From: Dactylorhiza incarnata | Taxonomy: Eukaryota > Streptophyta > Magnoliopsida > Asparagales > Orchidaceae | Assembly (NCBI GenBank): GCA_033032865.1 | Contig: JAWHQI010000273.1 | Location: 806,001-870,000, forward strand | Direction of reading: 5' to 3' | DNA length: 64,000 bases | Shown here: positions 21,095 through 31,708 of the stretch, piece by piece | How the letters are laid out: the number at the start of each line of letters is the position of its first letter | Position numbering within the stretch: position 1 is the stretch's first letter | Notes under the pieces: model-generated | The model's database searches: none | What the model saw: only the letters and a program-made list of their open reading frames with translations | Told to the model about the DNA's origin: nothing | Position numbers and translations under genes: made by a program

Positions 21095-22450
21095 ACCTTA
21101 GGCACCAAGTCCCAAGTCTCATTTTTCCTGAGGGTAGCCATCTCTTCATCCATGGATCCTTCCCACTCCTTGACTCCAACGACATTTTCATAACAAGATG
21201 GATCTCTCTCATCCAGGGGACCTGCGAAGAAACATGAGACAAAGCTCACTAAGTTTCCGCCCGTATACCGATCGGGTGGAATAACGGTCCTCTTGTACCT
21301 CCTCAGAGCTTGACTCTGAACCACCTCTTCAACTGCAGCTTCTGTACTAGCTCTCCTTTCAGGTAGACATGGAGCATCGCTCCCCCTGCTTCCTGAACCT
21401 GAAGCACCTGACCCAGAGCTAGAAATACCTGGAGCACCTGGAGAAACAGGCAACTGCACCAGAACTTCCTTTGCAGCTTCCTCTGGTCCACCATCTACCA
21501 TGCTTCCTTGTAACTCTACAGAAGAGCTACCTTTGTTTGACGTCATCTCGTCAAATACCACATCCCTAGAGACCACATATCTCCATGTCTCGGGATCCAT
21601 GCATCTCCACCCTTTCTTCCGGTCATCATAACCGACGAAGACTAGTTTCCTTGCCTTTGCATCTAGCTTCGTTTGAAGGGCATCCGAAACATGCACATAG
21701 CAGGTAGAACCAAACACTCGAAAGTGTTCCACGCTTGGCTTCTCCTTTAATATCAACTCATGAGGGGTTTTCATGTTGATGGGGCTGAGAGGCATCCGGT
21801 TGATAATATAGGCCGCACAAGAAATTCCCTCTGCCCAGAAGGACTTTGAGATACTCTTGGCATGAAGCCAACATTTGCAGGTCTCCGTTAGATGACAGAT
21901 CTTCCGCTCTGCAACTCCGTTCTGTTGTGGAGTGTGAGCACAAGAAAGCTCACTTTGGATGCCATGCTTCCTGTAGAAGTTAAAGAACGCCTTGGAGGTG
22001 AACTCCCCTCCGTTGTCAGTTCTGAACCTATTGACCCGCAGGTTAAGCCGACCTTCCACCAGCTCCATGAATTCCACAAACCTCTCAAATGCCTCCGACT
22101 TCTCCTTCAGAAAATATACCCAAGTATATCTGGTGAAGTCATCAACCAAAATCAGCATATACCTGCTACCTCCAAGACTGGCAGTGTGGGTAGGTCCAAA
22201 CAGTTCACCATGTATACACTCCAATGGTCTTTTACATCTGCTTTGTGATTTGTCAAATGGAAGATGTTGAGCCTTACCAAACTGATAACCTGCACAAACA
22301 TGACCATCTCCGAAAGATGACAAGCTAGGCAGACCTTTCACCAGGCCTCTTCCCGCCATAACTTTCAACTTATCCATCCCAACATGCCCAAGTCTTTCAT
22401 GCCAGATAGTGGCGTTGTCGTTAGCCCTTATCTTATCAACATAAGAACTT
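21095..22450 (-). pseudogene. B pol, middle part: integrase and linker to RT
   Basis: The frame from 22377 downward starts with the end of the GAG-pre-integrase zinc region (MDKLKVMAGRGLVKGLPSL, CAGYQFGKAQ; the canonical C-x2-C has become C-x2-Y). It continues through the integrase core (LILVDDFTRYTWVYFLKEKS, RTDNGGEF, THPQQNG-type HTPQQNGVAERK), which retains D, D and E residues. It then passes a serine/glycine-rich linker (GSGASGSGSRGSD) and the RT start MDEEMATLRKNETWDLVPKVE, where C interrupts it. RT continues at 11826. The frame is one of the best preserved in B, but the ORF is cut by C and preceded by a stop at about 22466. Confidence 0.9.
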
Positions 22451-22464
22451 GTTGAAAGAACAAA

Positions 22465-23745
22465 TTAGTCCTTCACTCGTCTCCCTATATAAGTGACCTC
22501 AGCTTTCACAGTTGAAACATTTCGGAGAAATTTCGCATCTATTGGACCGAACAGAACGTGATAGCCAGCAACCACCACATTGGTCACCGAGAAGAGGTTC
22601 TTCTTCATCCCCGAAACATGATAGACACTTTTCAATGTAAGAGTACCTCTATCATCGTTCAAAGAAACCACACCCTCCTTCTCTACTGCATGTATAGTAT
22701 CATCAGCTGTAATGATAACGTCATTACCTGTATATGCTCGCAATGAGGAGAACTTCAACTCATCCCCGGTGAGGTGATCACCGCACCCAGAGTCCACTAT
22801 CCCAATCATCCTGATAGTTAATGGAAGTCATAGCCTGAACACACGTGCCCGTCATGAATGCACCTCCACCACACCAACTACCTTCAGAATTAGAACCAGC
22901 TCCTCCTTTCCTGTAGTATGCCCTGGCTGAAGATTAACTTGGCAGTCTCTCTTGAAGTGACCAAGCTTGTTGCACCTGAAGCATCTAGGTCCTTCCTTCT
23001 TCTTCCCTTCATGCTTAGGAGCATAGCTCCTCTCCTGCTGATATGAAGTAGATGGAGCATCATCTCCAGATGTCTTTTTCTTCTTGTCCCATCTCTTCTT
23101 CTTGCCAGAAAAGAGAACCTCACCTTCTCCCCTAGAGACAGACATCCCAGCCATTTGCTTAGCCAAACTTTCTTGCGAAGCAAGTAAGTTCTCCAGCTCT
23201 AGCAACGAAGGCTGATTTGCCCAGCCTTGAACAGAAGTAACAAAGGCCACATACTCCCTCCGCAAGCCGCAGATTATGTGCCTCTTCAGCTTAGCTTCTG
23301 AGTTAGGCTCATCTGGGTCCAAAGCCGATATCTCAGCGCAAAGGTTCTTCATCTTCAAGAAGAACGTTGAGATAGACAAATCTCCCTAAGTTGCTTTCGC
23401 CAACTCATTCTCCAAGAACTGTAGCCTAGCTACATTCTTCTTATTGAACAAGTCATCCAAGGCTGTCCAAATTTTAGCAGCTGATCTACATCCGATGATG
23501 TGATCAAACAGCTCCTGAATGATAGCTCTCTTGAGAGTGAACTCCGCCTTAGCATTCGTTCTCTTCCAATCCTTCACGAGCTCAGTATTCCCTTCAGCAG
23601 GAATAACAGCTTATCTTGCTTCTCCTCCTACAACCTCCCACAAATCCTCGCCAAGAAGATAGCTCTCCATGCAAGACTTCCACTTCTTGAAGTTAGTCTG
23701 CGTAAGGAGCTCAATACCAAGACCTCTAGCATATCCTCCTTCCAT
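22465..23745 (-). pseudogene. B gag and protease, several stops
   Basis: gag starts at 23745 (MEGGYARGLGIELLTQTNFKKWKSCM). Internal stops follow GGEAR (about 23611) and ELAKAT (about 23386). The part from 23379 has the UBN2-type sequence (ISTFFLKMKNLCAEISALDPDEP) and a CCHC knuckle CFRCNKLGHFKRDC (about 22942-22983), which binds RNA. The frame breaks near 22852. Protease resumes with GIVDSGCGDHLTGDE, keeping the catalytic D-S-G, and reaches HVSGMKKNLFSVTN. A stop after RRVKD ends this block. D has the same order in a much more open state. Confidence 0.9.
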
Positions 23746-23816
23746 TGCTATCCCACTAGTTGTTAACCAACTTGAGGAACCTGAGAGAAGTATCAACAAC
23801 TACTGCTCAGCAACCT

Positions 23817-23829
23817 CACTCTGATACCA
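23817..23829 (-). other. Primer binding site of B
   Basis: The minus strand reads TGGTATCAGAGTG directly after the 5' LTR end CAACA at 23830. It is of tRNA-Met type. Confidence 0.9.
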
Positions 23830-25040
23830 TGTTGAAAAACTTGAGGTCCGGAGATGAAGTAAAATGCGGAACACTTCACAAAACTTTCCACAAGTATAAC
23901 AACACAATGACAATGGGAAGACCGAATAGTGCATTGGTATTAACTATCTCTTTACAATTCGAGGTTTATATGGCGATTCATGATTCATAAGAATCACGGA
24001 GGAGAGAAGCACAAACACAAAAGTAAACAAGCTGCTGACGACCTGACGACTTGAGACCGCCAGACTGCGCGAACTGACAAGCCAGACGGAAAGCCCCTGA
24101 GACCGCGCGAACAGAGCACAAGCCGCACTTGTCAGACCGCAACCACAGACCGCCCGATCTGCTGCTTTATTCAACTGCTGAAAGGCAACCAGTTCGCACT
24201 CCTTAATCGCCCAGACCGCACAGTCTTGATCACAGAAGAACTCGCGAACACTTGCCAACGAAAACTGCTTCCTGACGCAGACCGCAACTCAAGATCGCCT
24301 GTCCACTTAAGACCGCCTGATGAACTAAGTTCACTGCACAGTCCAAGAACACCTAAACACAGTCCGCCCGGACTGGTTTATTCAAAGCCGAAAGAAGGGA
24401 GAAAAGCTGACCGCGAGCTGCTAGTCGCTAACCAGCGAACAAACAAACCAGTCAGTCAAAATCTCAGACCGCGCGACCTCAAATTGGGACTGGCACAATC
24501 AAGCCAACTTTGGTTCTTACAGTTCTTCGTTATTAATGACAGACCCTGCACCCCTATTTATAGGCAAAAAGATGGATGTTGTCACCGCACAGACCGGGAT
24601 ACAATAACCGCCCATCAGATCGCCAGCGGTCTCACAAGACAGACCTCTCGAGCTCAGCAAGGCTAAACAAATCCCTTATTTAAACCATACAGTTATGTAC
24701 AAATCGCCCGGTTACCGTGGTCTCTGAAAATAGACCGCCCGGTCTTATTGCTAAAAGCAAAGAACTTCTTTAGTAACCCAGACCGACTAGAAAAAAACGT
24801 CAGACCGCCCGGTCACTGCAAGAAGGCAGACCTACTTGAACATCTGCCCGTCCTGAACAAGTCGCCAGAATAACCCGCGCGAGCTACTTGGATAAACATG
24901 CGATCTCTCAGATTAAACCGCCCAGATCAGATCGACTGAGATAGAACCGGCCAGAGCACCAGCGCAGACCGCGCAGTCTCTGCTGTCTCTAACCTGCGGA
25001 CCGCCAAGCACCATTCCACTTCCACTTTAAAAATTTAACA
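23830..25040 (-). mobile_element. 5' LTR of B
   Basis: This 1211-bp LTR matches 9433-10625 with scattered differences. The TATA box TATAAATA is at 24555-24562 (minus). U3 and U5 both carry gaccgcccggtc-type dyads. It joins A directly at 25041. Confidence 0.92.
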
Positions 25041-25402
25041 TAGGGAGTAGATCTAGGGGGTGCTCGAGTCCTTTATGGTGATGGATTGGCTAGAGAGGCT
25101 TGAGGCCATATTTGGGGAGAGATCGGCTAAAGCCAACCGGTTCATAGGGATGCGAGTCGGTATAGAAAACAAAAAGAGATTTTATTTTATCGCCTATGAT
25201 TTCTAGCATCATAAGAAATCAAGTTTTGTAATCTAATATTTCAAGTTAATAAAATCATGTCTCTCATTTATATTACTTGATTTCTTCTTTTTGTGTGGTT
25301 TATCACTAAATTAATCTCTTATCATTTCTAATATTTCTAAATATAACATAAGTCTTTAAAACCCTTTTTCACCACCCTCTAAGGGCGCCTCAAGATCGAA
25401 CA
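25041..25402 (+). mobile_element. 5' LTR of A, second part (U5 end)
   Basis: This resumes the LTR of A after B and matches 32519-32871 of the 3' LTR. Near its end ccctt and aaggg flank a pyrimidine-rich loop (25361-25386). The LTR ends ...gatcgaaca at 25402, next to the PBS. Confidence 0.88.
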
Positions 25403-25420
25403 AGTAGTATTAGAGCTAGG
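25403..25420 (+). other. Primer binding site of A
   Basis: agtagtattagagctagg matches the tRNA-Met-type PBS of C with two substitutions. It lies directly after the LTR, so A was primed as other copia elements are. Confidence 0.85.
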
Positions 25421-25451
25421 TTATTCCAAATCGGCTTAATAACTGGGAATA

Positions 25452-26858
25452 ATGGCATCTCTTGATCATGACCTCGCTTCTACTAGTGGGGAAAATTTTA
25501 ATATTAATGAAAAAGGATTATCACCACCTTTATTTATGGGCAAAAATTATAAAGGGTGGAAAATATTAATGAAAATTTTTCTTAAAGCTTTAGATGAAGA
25601 AGTTTGGAATATTACTATTGAAAAGCCACCCAGTGTACTAACTAGAAATGAAATTGTTTTAAATACATAATCTATAAATAGTCTATTTTGTGTGTTAGAT
25701 CAAAATATTTTCAAAGTTATTTATAATTTACCTACCGCATATGAAATTTGGGTTTTTCTTGAAAGAACTTATTATTCTCCTGCTACAGGTATGAAACAAA
25801 TGCAAGAATTAGAGAACATACAAGCCTGCATGAGTATTCAAGGAAGCTCCTCACATGATGGATCCATGAAAGGCACATCAAGTGGAAGGGATGATGGAAA
25901 TTCCTGTTTGGATGTGGAAGATGAAGAAGGCAAATGAACTATATGTTCAAATATCCATTGTCCACAAGCAATGTAAGGAAATCAAATTCCATCTTTTGTA
26001 CCTCTATTTCTACATTTCAATTGCTACAAACTACTAAACGTAAGATTAAGAAATTAAAAAAAGGCTAATGCAAAACTACGTTTAGAAAATAAAACTTTGA
26101 AAGCAAATGTGAATGTAGAATCCAAAAATGATGTGTTTGAATCTCCATCATCTTCATTTGAAAACTCCACACCTTGTATTGATTATAATGAATTAAAAGA
26201 AAAATACAAAGTACTTGAAAAGGAAGTTATTTTTGTAAAGGAACAAAATGAAAAATTATGTTTAGAAAGCTCTTCTCTAAAAAAATAATTGTGTTACGTG
26301 CAAAAACTATAAAATCGAAATTAAAGAGATGGATGAAACATTTGAAGAATTAAGAAATGACTATCAAACTCACATTGAATCTATTTTCACCACTCTTAAA
26401 AATAGCATAATTGCCTATAATAAAGCTAGACATAATCTCAAAATTAAGGATAATGAATTAGAAACTAAAATTAACTTGCTTAAGGAAAATTCAAAAGCAA
26501 GTTGAATATGAATATGAATATCTTGAATAAACCTAATAATGGGAGTAAGGAACACAAAGTCTTTGTAAATCAAAATCCGAGTCACTATCATTTACAAAAT
26601 CCGTTTTCTCCCAACATAAATTTAAACGTTACCAAATTTCCTATACGTAACACTTTTGAAAATAATAATGGAAATTTTAAATATAAGAATATGAAACCAA
26701 AGTATGAATGGAGAACCAAAATTAAAGATGAAACATTAACTTCACTTGAAAGGGTTCATTCATACTCATCTCCCCAAAAATCATCTCGATGTATTTGGGT
26801 ACCCAAAGGAACCATCCCACCTGGTCCTCTTTGGATACCAAAATATCAAATTCATTAG
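25452..26858 (+). pseudogene. gag of element A (SIRE-like, shortened), decayed
   Basis: The start MASLDHDLASTSGENFN, then GLSPPLFMGKNYKGWKILMKIFLKAL, is clearly related to the gag of C. Frames continue at 25692-25937 (YEIWVFLERTYYSPATGMKQMQE), 26097-26288 (ENSTPCIDYNELKEKYKVLEKEV, probably coiled) and 26502-26858, ending RCIWVPKGTIPPGPLWIPK. At least three stops or frame changes separate them. As in C, most of the UBN2 domain and a zinc knuckle are missing, and the frame ends where protease would begin. It is more degraded than C, which agrees with A being older in the nest. Confidence 0.85.
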
Positions 26859-29800
26859 GTATCATCAAATGCATGAAGTAGAATCCTTTCAAAATAGAAT
26901 ATACAAATTTCTACTTCATGATATGCTTTAATTTTTCTTGTTTTTCATTTTAAGCCATCATGTCATGGTCATCTAATATAATCTGTAAAATTTGACTTTG
27001 TCCCCTAAATGTTTACAAATTAAATTAAATCAAAAGTAAAAGTCAAGTGTTCATTTATAAATGACCAATCTACTATCACTAAAATCATGCATATATCATT
27101 TTTTGGCATATCCTATAATATTAAGCTTAAATGATTGTGCAAAACTCAAGAATTAAGGTTGTTGTTGGAGCCCATGATCTAAAATTTTAACTTCCGCAAC
27201 TTTTTGTGATTTCTTCTTATTTTTTCACTTCATTAGACAGGTATTACATTGCACAAACATAATTGAGCAAAATCAGAAGTGAACTCGAAGAAAATCTAGG
27301 CTATACGAGTAAAATATGCACTCTCTGTGAGCTAACGCAGTTGCTAAGACCTAACGCCGGCGTTAGCTCGAATGTCAAATATTCTGTGTTGTTTAAAATT
27401 TTGAAAATCTCTACAAATATTTTTTATATATACTACCTATCTTTATTTTTATGCCTTTGTGTGATCTTTGAAAAATCAAATACACACTTATAAAACAATA
27501 AACTTATCAAAAATTGTTTTTTAAACTTAATTTTTCTATTTACATGTATCTTGAGAAAGGGAGATTTGGGATGTCACCCCATCACATCTCCTAGTACCGG
27601 GCGAACCCCTCACTGGGTAGACCTCGCGAAGTCCAAAATCCACTCTAAATTGCTAAGTCCAACTAAAGCCTAGCAATGATCAAATGTGTATTCGTGCAAT
27701 GACTGAAAAAGAAAATTATCATTATATCGTGATCTCACAAAATTATGTTTATAAGGAAAATCACAAAAGATATATTGAAAGAACTCATTATCATAACTCA
27801 AAAGAATGAATATTGAATTCACACTCGCCACCATGATCTTGTGATATCCCATGATAAACTCTATAATCATATATCATAATTCATGTTCTATCAAGAACTA
27901 TCTTAAATCAACTACTTTTATCATACTTAGGAATTGTGATTTATATGTTGGCTGTTATAACTTCATATCATGGTAGGAGTATTATGAAAGGAGGTTCACA
28001 ATTTTTTAATCTTACTATATCTAGACCTTAGAATCACCATGACATCAATAAATCAAATCATCACTTAATTCTAGGTCTACAAATTGAATCTCTATCAATT
28101 TAAGAAACATGCATTATTCTTATGACATAATATTAACTCATCATACTAACATTGTCACCTAATGAATATTATTAGTTATCTTGCTAATCTCATGCATTGT
28201 TAGTTTTGATATTCTTGCCAAAATATACAAATAGAAAATTTGGAACTTAAAATTCATGATAACTATGAGTTTTTAATATTATCATTCTAAAATTCAAGCA
28301 TTAAATATAACTACAAAAGATCCTTTTTGCTTCTAACATATGATTTGTGATCATGATAATTATATGAATGAAATATGCTTTGTGTGTGCATGTATCTCAC
28401 ATATATGTAAACCCTAGAATCATCTTTATACTCATAAGAGCAAATCAAATAGAATCATCACTTTATTCTAGGTCTAAAAATTGAAATACTATTTTTGAAT
28501 ACATGCAACATTAACTCTATTAATCTTATGGCGTAACATTACATTCAAACTCATCATTCTAGCATTATCAACTAATAAATATTATCATTCATGCTAGTTG
28601 TCTAATAATGCCATATGAATCAATCTTAAAGTAGAACAATTAAAAGTTAAAACTCATAATAACGATGTTGCTTTAAAATATAATTAGAAATCAATCTCTC
28701 ATAAAAAGCCATAGTTTACAAATTGTTTCCATAGTACAAAATGCTTAGGATGTCCATGATCATTCACCCACATTATGTGTCTCATAATAGAGAGGGCATC
28801 AGATTGTGTGCATTAGAAGACCTAACCTCTAAGTCATGTCTTGTCCTTAACCGGGAGGGTTCCAGTGGGGCCTTGGGAGGCACTGAGGGGAAAGAGTGCT
28901 AGGTTGAGCGTTATCTAGTGTGTGCATATGGGATTAATACCCCAACCTACGGCATGTGTGCAGCTCCTCATGCCCATCCATCACTTAGTACGGGGCTAGT
29001 GTGTAGGCATATAGTTAGGGTATTATAATCTAGGACATTCCTATATCGTATATTTTGCATGCACTCTTTATGATTATATTATTCATGCATTCTTGTTTTG
29101 ATCGAACTTGCTTATCTTGTGTTTTGCATATTTTATCATTTTTGAGCTTTAATGATCTTGTAAAACACAAGTATTTGAAAACCAAATAAAAATATAAAAA
29201 CCTTTTTTGAACAAATAGAACATGCTTAATGAGCCTTCTAATGATCTCCAAAATGTTTGAAATTTATATACTAAGAAGGCCTTTATATAATAACTCGAAA
29301 TCAAAGAAAAGTTTTTTCAAAAATGCATGAAATCATCTACTGTCTAGGCGTTAAGTAGTTAACGCCAAGCGTTAGCCTCTAACGCCAGCGTTAGAAATTA
29401 ACGCATAACGTTAGCTTTCTGTGCAAAATTGCCAATATCATAATTTTGAATAGTATCTGATCTCTATATCTCTTAGTTCAGTCTTCATGCAATCTGATTT
29501 ACATTATTTGAATTAACATTCTTAAAAATAATATAACAACTTTTTTATGTAAAAGTATTCAACAATTTTGAGCCTTCTAATCATCTTCAAATTTTCTGAA
29601 ATTTCTACACCAAGGACTATTTGCACATTTACTATTCCAAATGAATTTTTTCAAAAATCTCAAAAACAGAGTTCTGATTGGGCGTTAAGTAGTTAACGCC
29701 AGGCGTTAGCCCTTTTTGCCAAATGGAAATTCTATTTTTTCTACACTACTTCTGGTATTTTTCTAATGAATTTTTCTCAGTTTATTTTCTCTGATTTCAA

Positions 29801-30334
29801 ATCATTTTGTTATTAATTTGGTTGGTTTATTCCAAAATACAAAGAAAATTCAAATAAGTCAAAATGATCAAAAATATGCTTTCGTCATTTGTTTTTGTTT
29901 TAAATATTTACAAAATTATGGTTTGACTATATGACTTCACAAGAGCAAACATCTTAGTTATTTTGTTTCAAATGGTCAAAATTTAATTAGGCATACACTT
30001 AAAGATTGTCTTCAATGTCTAATTTTATTTTTAAATTTCCTAAACATTGTTTCATTTCATGCCTTGACCATAATATGATTATGTGCAATGAAATAGTCTA
30101 TAGAAAATTGTGTATGATTGCCTAGCATGCCTCTAAGTATGAGTAATGTTGTATGCTAATCAATGATTTCTACACTCACTATTTTAGTAATCTACATTTG
30201 TTCATAATCTTAGTCTTGCATGATTGTGTAGTGTAATAGTTTTAACACATTAAGTTGTATATCTAAATTTCCTACACCTTCATTCAAACATAAATTTCTT
30301 GCACAAATAGAAGTGTTATTTTTAATAATATAAA
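26859..30334 (+). other. Non-coding interior of A (5' part)
   Basis: No protein family was recognised on either strand, and the antisense ORF of C has no counterpart here. It contains the segment shared with 8165-8285 (27548-27670) and an imperfect direct repeat with ~397-bp offset (28030-28220 and 28410-28620, both with ctaggtct). It also holds a GC-richer stretch (28780-29020) and a repeated CG-dyad box (ggcgttaagtagttaacgcc, at about 29345 and 29682). Confidence 0.65.
28030..28620 (+). repeat. Imperfect direct repeat, ~397-bp offset
   Basis: Two diverged copies share tcatcactt(a/t)attctaggtct, then a run containing catgcaacattaactc-like and catcat-ctaacattgtca-like boxes. ctaggtct lies at 28071 and 28468. 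An old tandem duplication inside the spacer of A is the simplest reading. Confidence 0.6.
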
Positions 30335-30414
30335 TGTTTGCAACAACAAGTGAATTCGGAGACCTTTGGCCCAAACAAAAATATTAATAAAATAATATGT
30401 CAAAGATAACTCCA

Positions 30415-30474
30415 CCAAGCACTACTCACCCTCCTGATAAGTCCTAATGAGCATTGTGAGGTTGAGCACCTTGG
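30415..30474 (+). ncRNA. Conserved hairpin A1 (counterpart of 14116-14176)
   Basis: The box has outer arms CCAAG...CTTGG and an inner stem CTCACCCTC/GAGGTTGAG with one mismatch. The loop contains CCTGATAAGTCCTAATGAGC. The preceding caaagataactcca is identical in C. It lies about 1.2 kb before the 3' LTR. Function is unknown. Confidence 0.6.
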
Positions 30475-30582
30475 AAAGAATTGTAAAGTGTCTTGTGCAA
30501 ACATATTTCCTTGTACCACTAATATTTGTACACCGGATCACTAAAAATAAAAAACATCTTATAAATATGCTTATGTGATCCC

Positions 30583-30643
30583 CCAAGCACTACTTCGCTC
30601 CCTGATAAGTCTTAATGAGCATTGTGTGGGCGAAGCACCTTGG
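30583..30643 (+). ncRNA. Conserved hairpin A2 (counterpart of 13936-13996)
   Basis: The box has outer arms CCAAGCAC...GCACCTTGG, inner stem CTTCGC/GCGAAG and a loop containing CCTGATAAGTCTTAATGAGC. The loop is identical to that of C1, while the stem differs and remains complementary. It lies 168 bp after A1. Confidence 0.6.
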
Positions 30644-31691
30644 TAGTTGTACTTATGTTTTGTGCTTCGAAATTTTATCCTAGATGTGATGTGTGGAAGT
30701 AATTATAAGATTACTATCTTAATATTGTTGTTACTATTCCATTACATATATCATATGTTTTGATTATTTCACTTGTATACTTTTATCAAAATACCTTATG
30801 CACACATCATTGATTTTTATAAAGCTTCTACTCATGAGAATTGGATCCTAATGCAAAATTACATAATTCTCTAAAACTTTAGTAAAAGCACTAAATTGCA
30901 ATGCATGATTTCTACAATGTTTTCTTTACTTGAAATACGAATTGGTTACATTGTAGTTATTATCTTTTTGAATATGTTGATTCATGCTTGCCTATTTATT
31001 ATGAAAATTTTCAAAGTTCCAATGCTCAAATGTGAAGAGTCTAGATATATTGTTGAAATGGTCAAACTATTACAAAAATATAAATCTTAATAACTTTGTT
31101 TTATCTTTCCGCATTCCTATTTGACAATGTGGTTTTTACCATGTGTTCCATGCTTATTTCTAAGGATTTGTATTTCACTTGTACTTGCCAAACAATATTG
31201 CATTTCTTTCAACAAGTAATATTCTTCTTAAAAATTAATTTGAAAAGCAAGTGGTAGAATTCCTTTGGTAAAATCATGGAATGTTGTTCTTCACGCTTAT
31301 CATATATTTTTTCTGCTGTGCTACTCTCTCCCTTAGCTCGATCATGACTTACTTTATGTTTACACAGAACTCTTAATCCTCTCTTAGTTATGTCCCAACT
31401 TTTTTCTTCTTTATTCTAGTTTTGTTTCACTCCACCCTCTTTTGATAATAACAAAAGGGGAGAATAAAATGATAAATCATAATGATTAAAGGAGTAGGAT
31501 TCACTAGATTAAGGGGGAGCATAAATCTATTCTATGAGTGCATATACTAAGGGGGAGAACTTAAGTAGGGGGAGCACAATTTTAATGAATTATAACTCTT
31601 ATTAATATCTCTATGATTGCTTAGTGTCATATATCCTTCTAAAAACACATACTTATATATGAATCTGATTTATCTCTATTGGATTTGTTAT
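30644..31691 (+). other. Non-coding interior of A (3' part)
   Basis: This is AT-rich sequence between the hairpin pair and the PPT. Short runs of gggggagc/agggggaga (31500-31570) resemble extra purine tracts. No gene was recognised. Confidence 0.6.
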
Positions 31692-31708
31692 TATCAAAAG
31701 GGGGAGAT
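31692..31708 (+). other. Polypurine tract of A
   Basis: tatcaaaagggggagat directly precedes the 3' LTR start TGTTGGAAC at 31709. Confidence 0.9.

Larger units (their letters stand above)
9433..25040 (-). mobile_element. Element B: Ty1/copia with full gag-pol layout, minus strand, interrupted by C
   Basis: The element runs on the minus strand from 25040 (5' LTR) to 9433 (3' LTR). LTR ends are TGTTAAATTT...TTTTTCAACA in that orientation. Order: 5' LTR, PBS, gag, protease, integrase, RT, RNase H, PPT, 3' LTR. Without C it is about 6.36 kb, close to its relative D (6.52 kb). It is inserted in the 5' LTR of A, and the host sequence resumes exactly (ctaggtc / tagggag) with no visible TSD. It is a dead copy: several stops, a reverse transcriptase with two active-site losses, and the insertion of C in pol. 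Confidence 0.93.

Noticed and set aside
25403..25420. tRNA gene-like sequence near the LTRs
   Set aside because: Only the short segment complementary to a tRNA 3' end is present, which is a primer binding site and not a tRNA gene.
27263..27493. A counterpart of the antisense ORF in element A
   Set aside because: The equivalent interval of A was inspected on both strands; no similarity to the protein at 15741-16802 was found.
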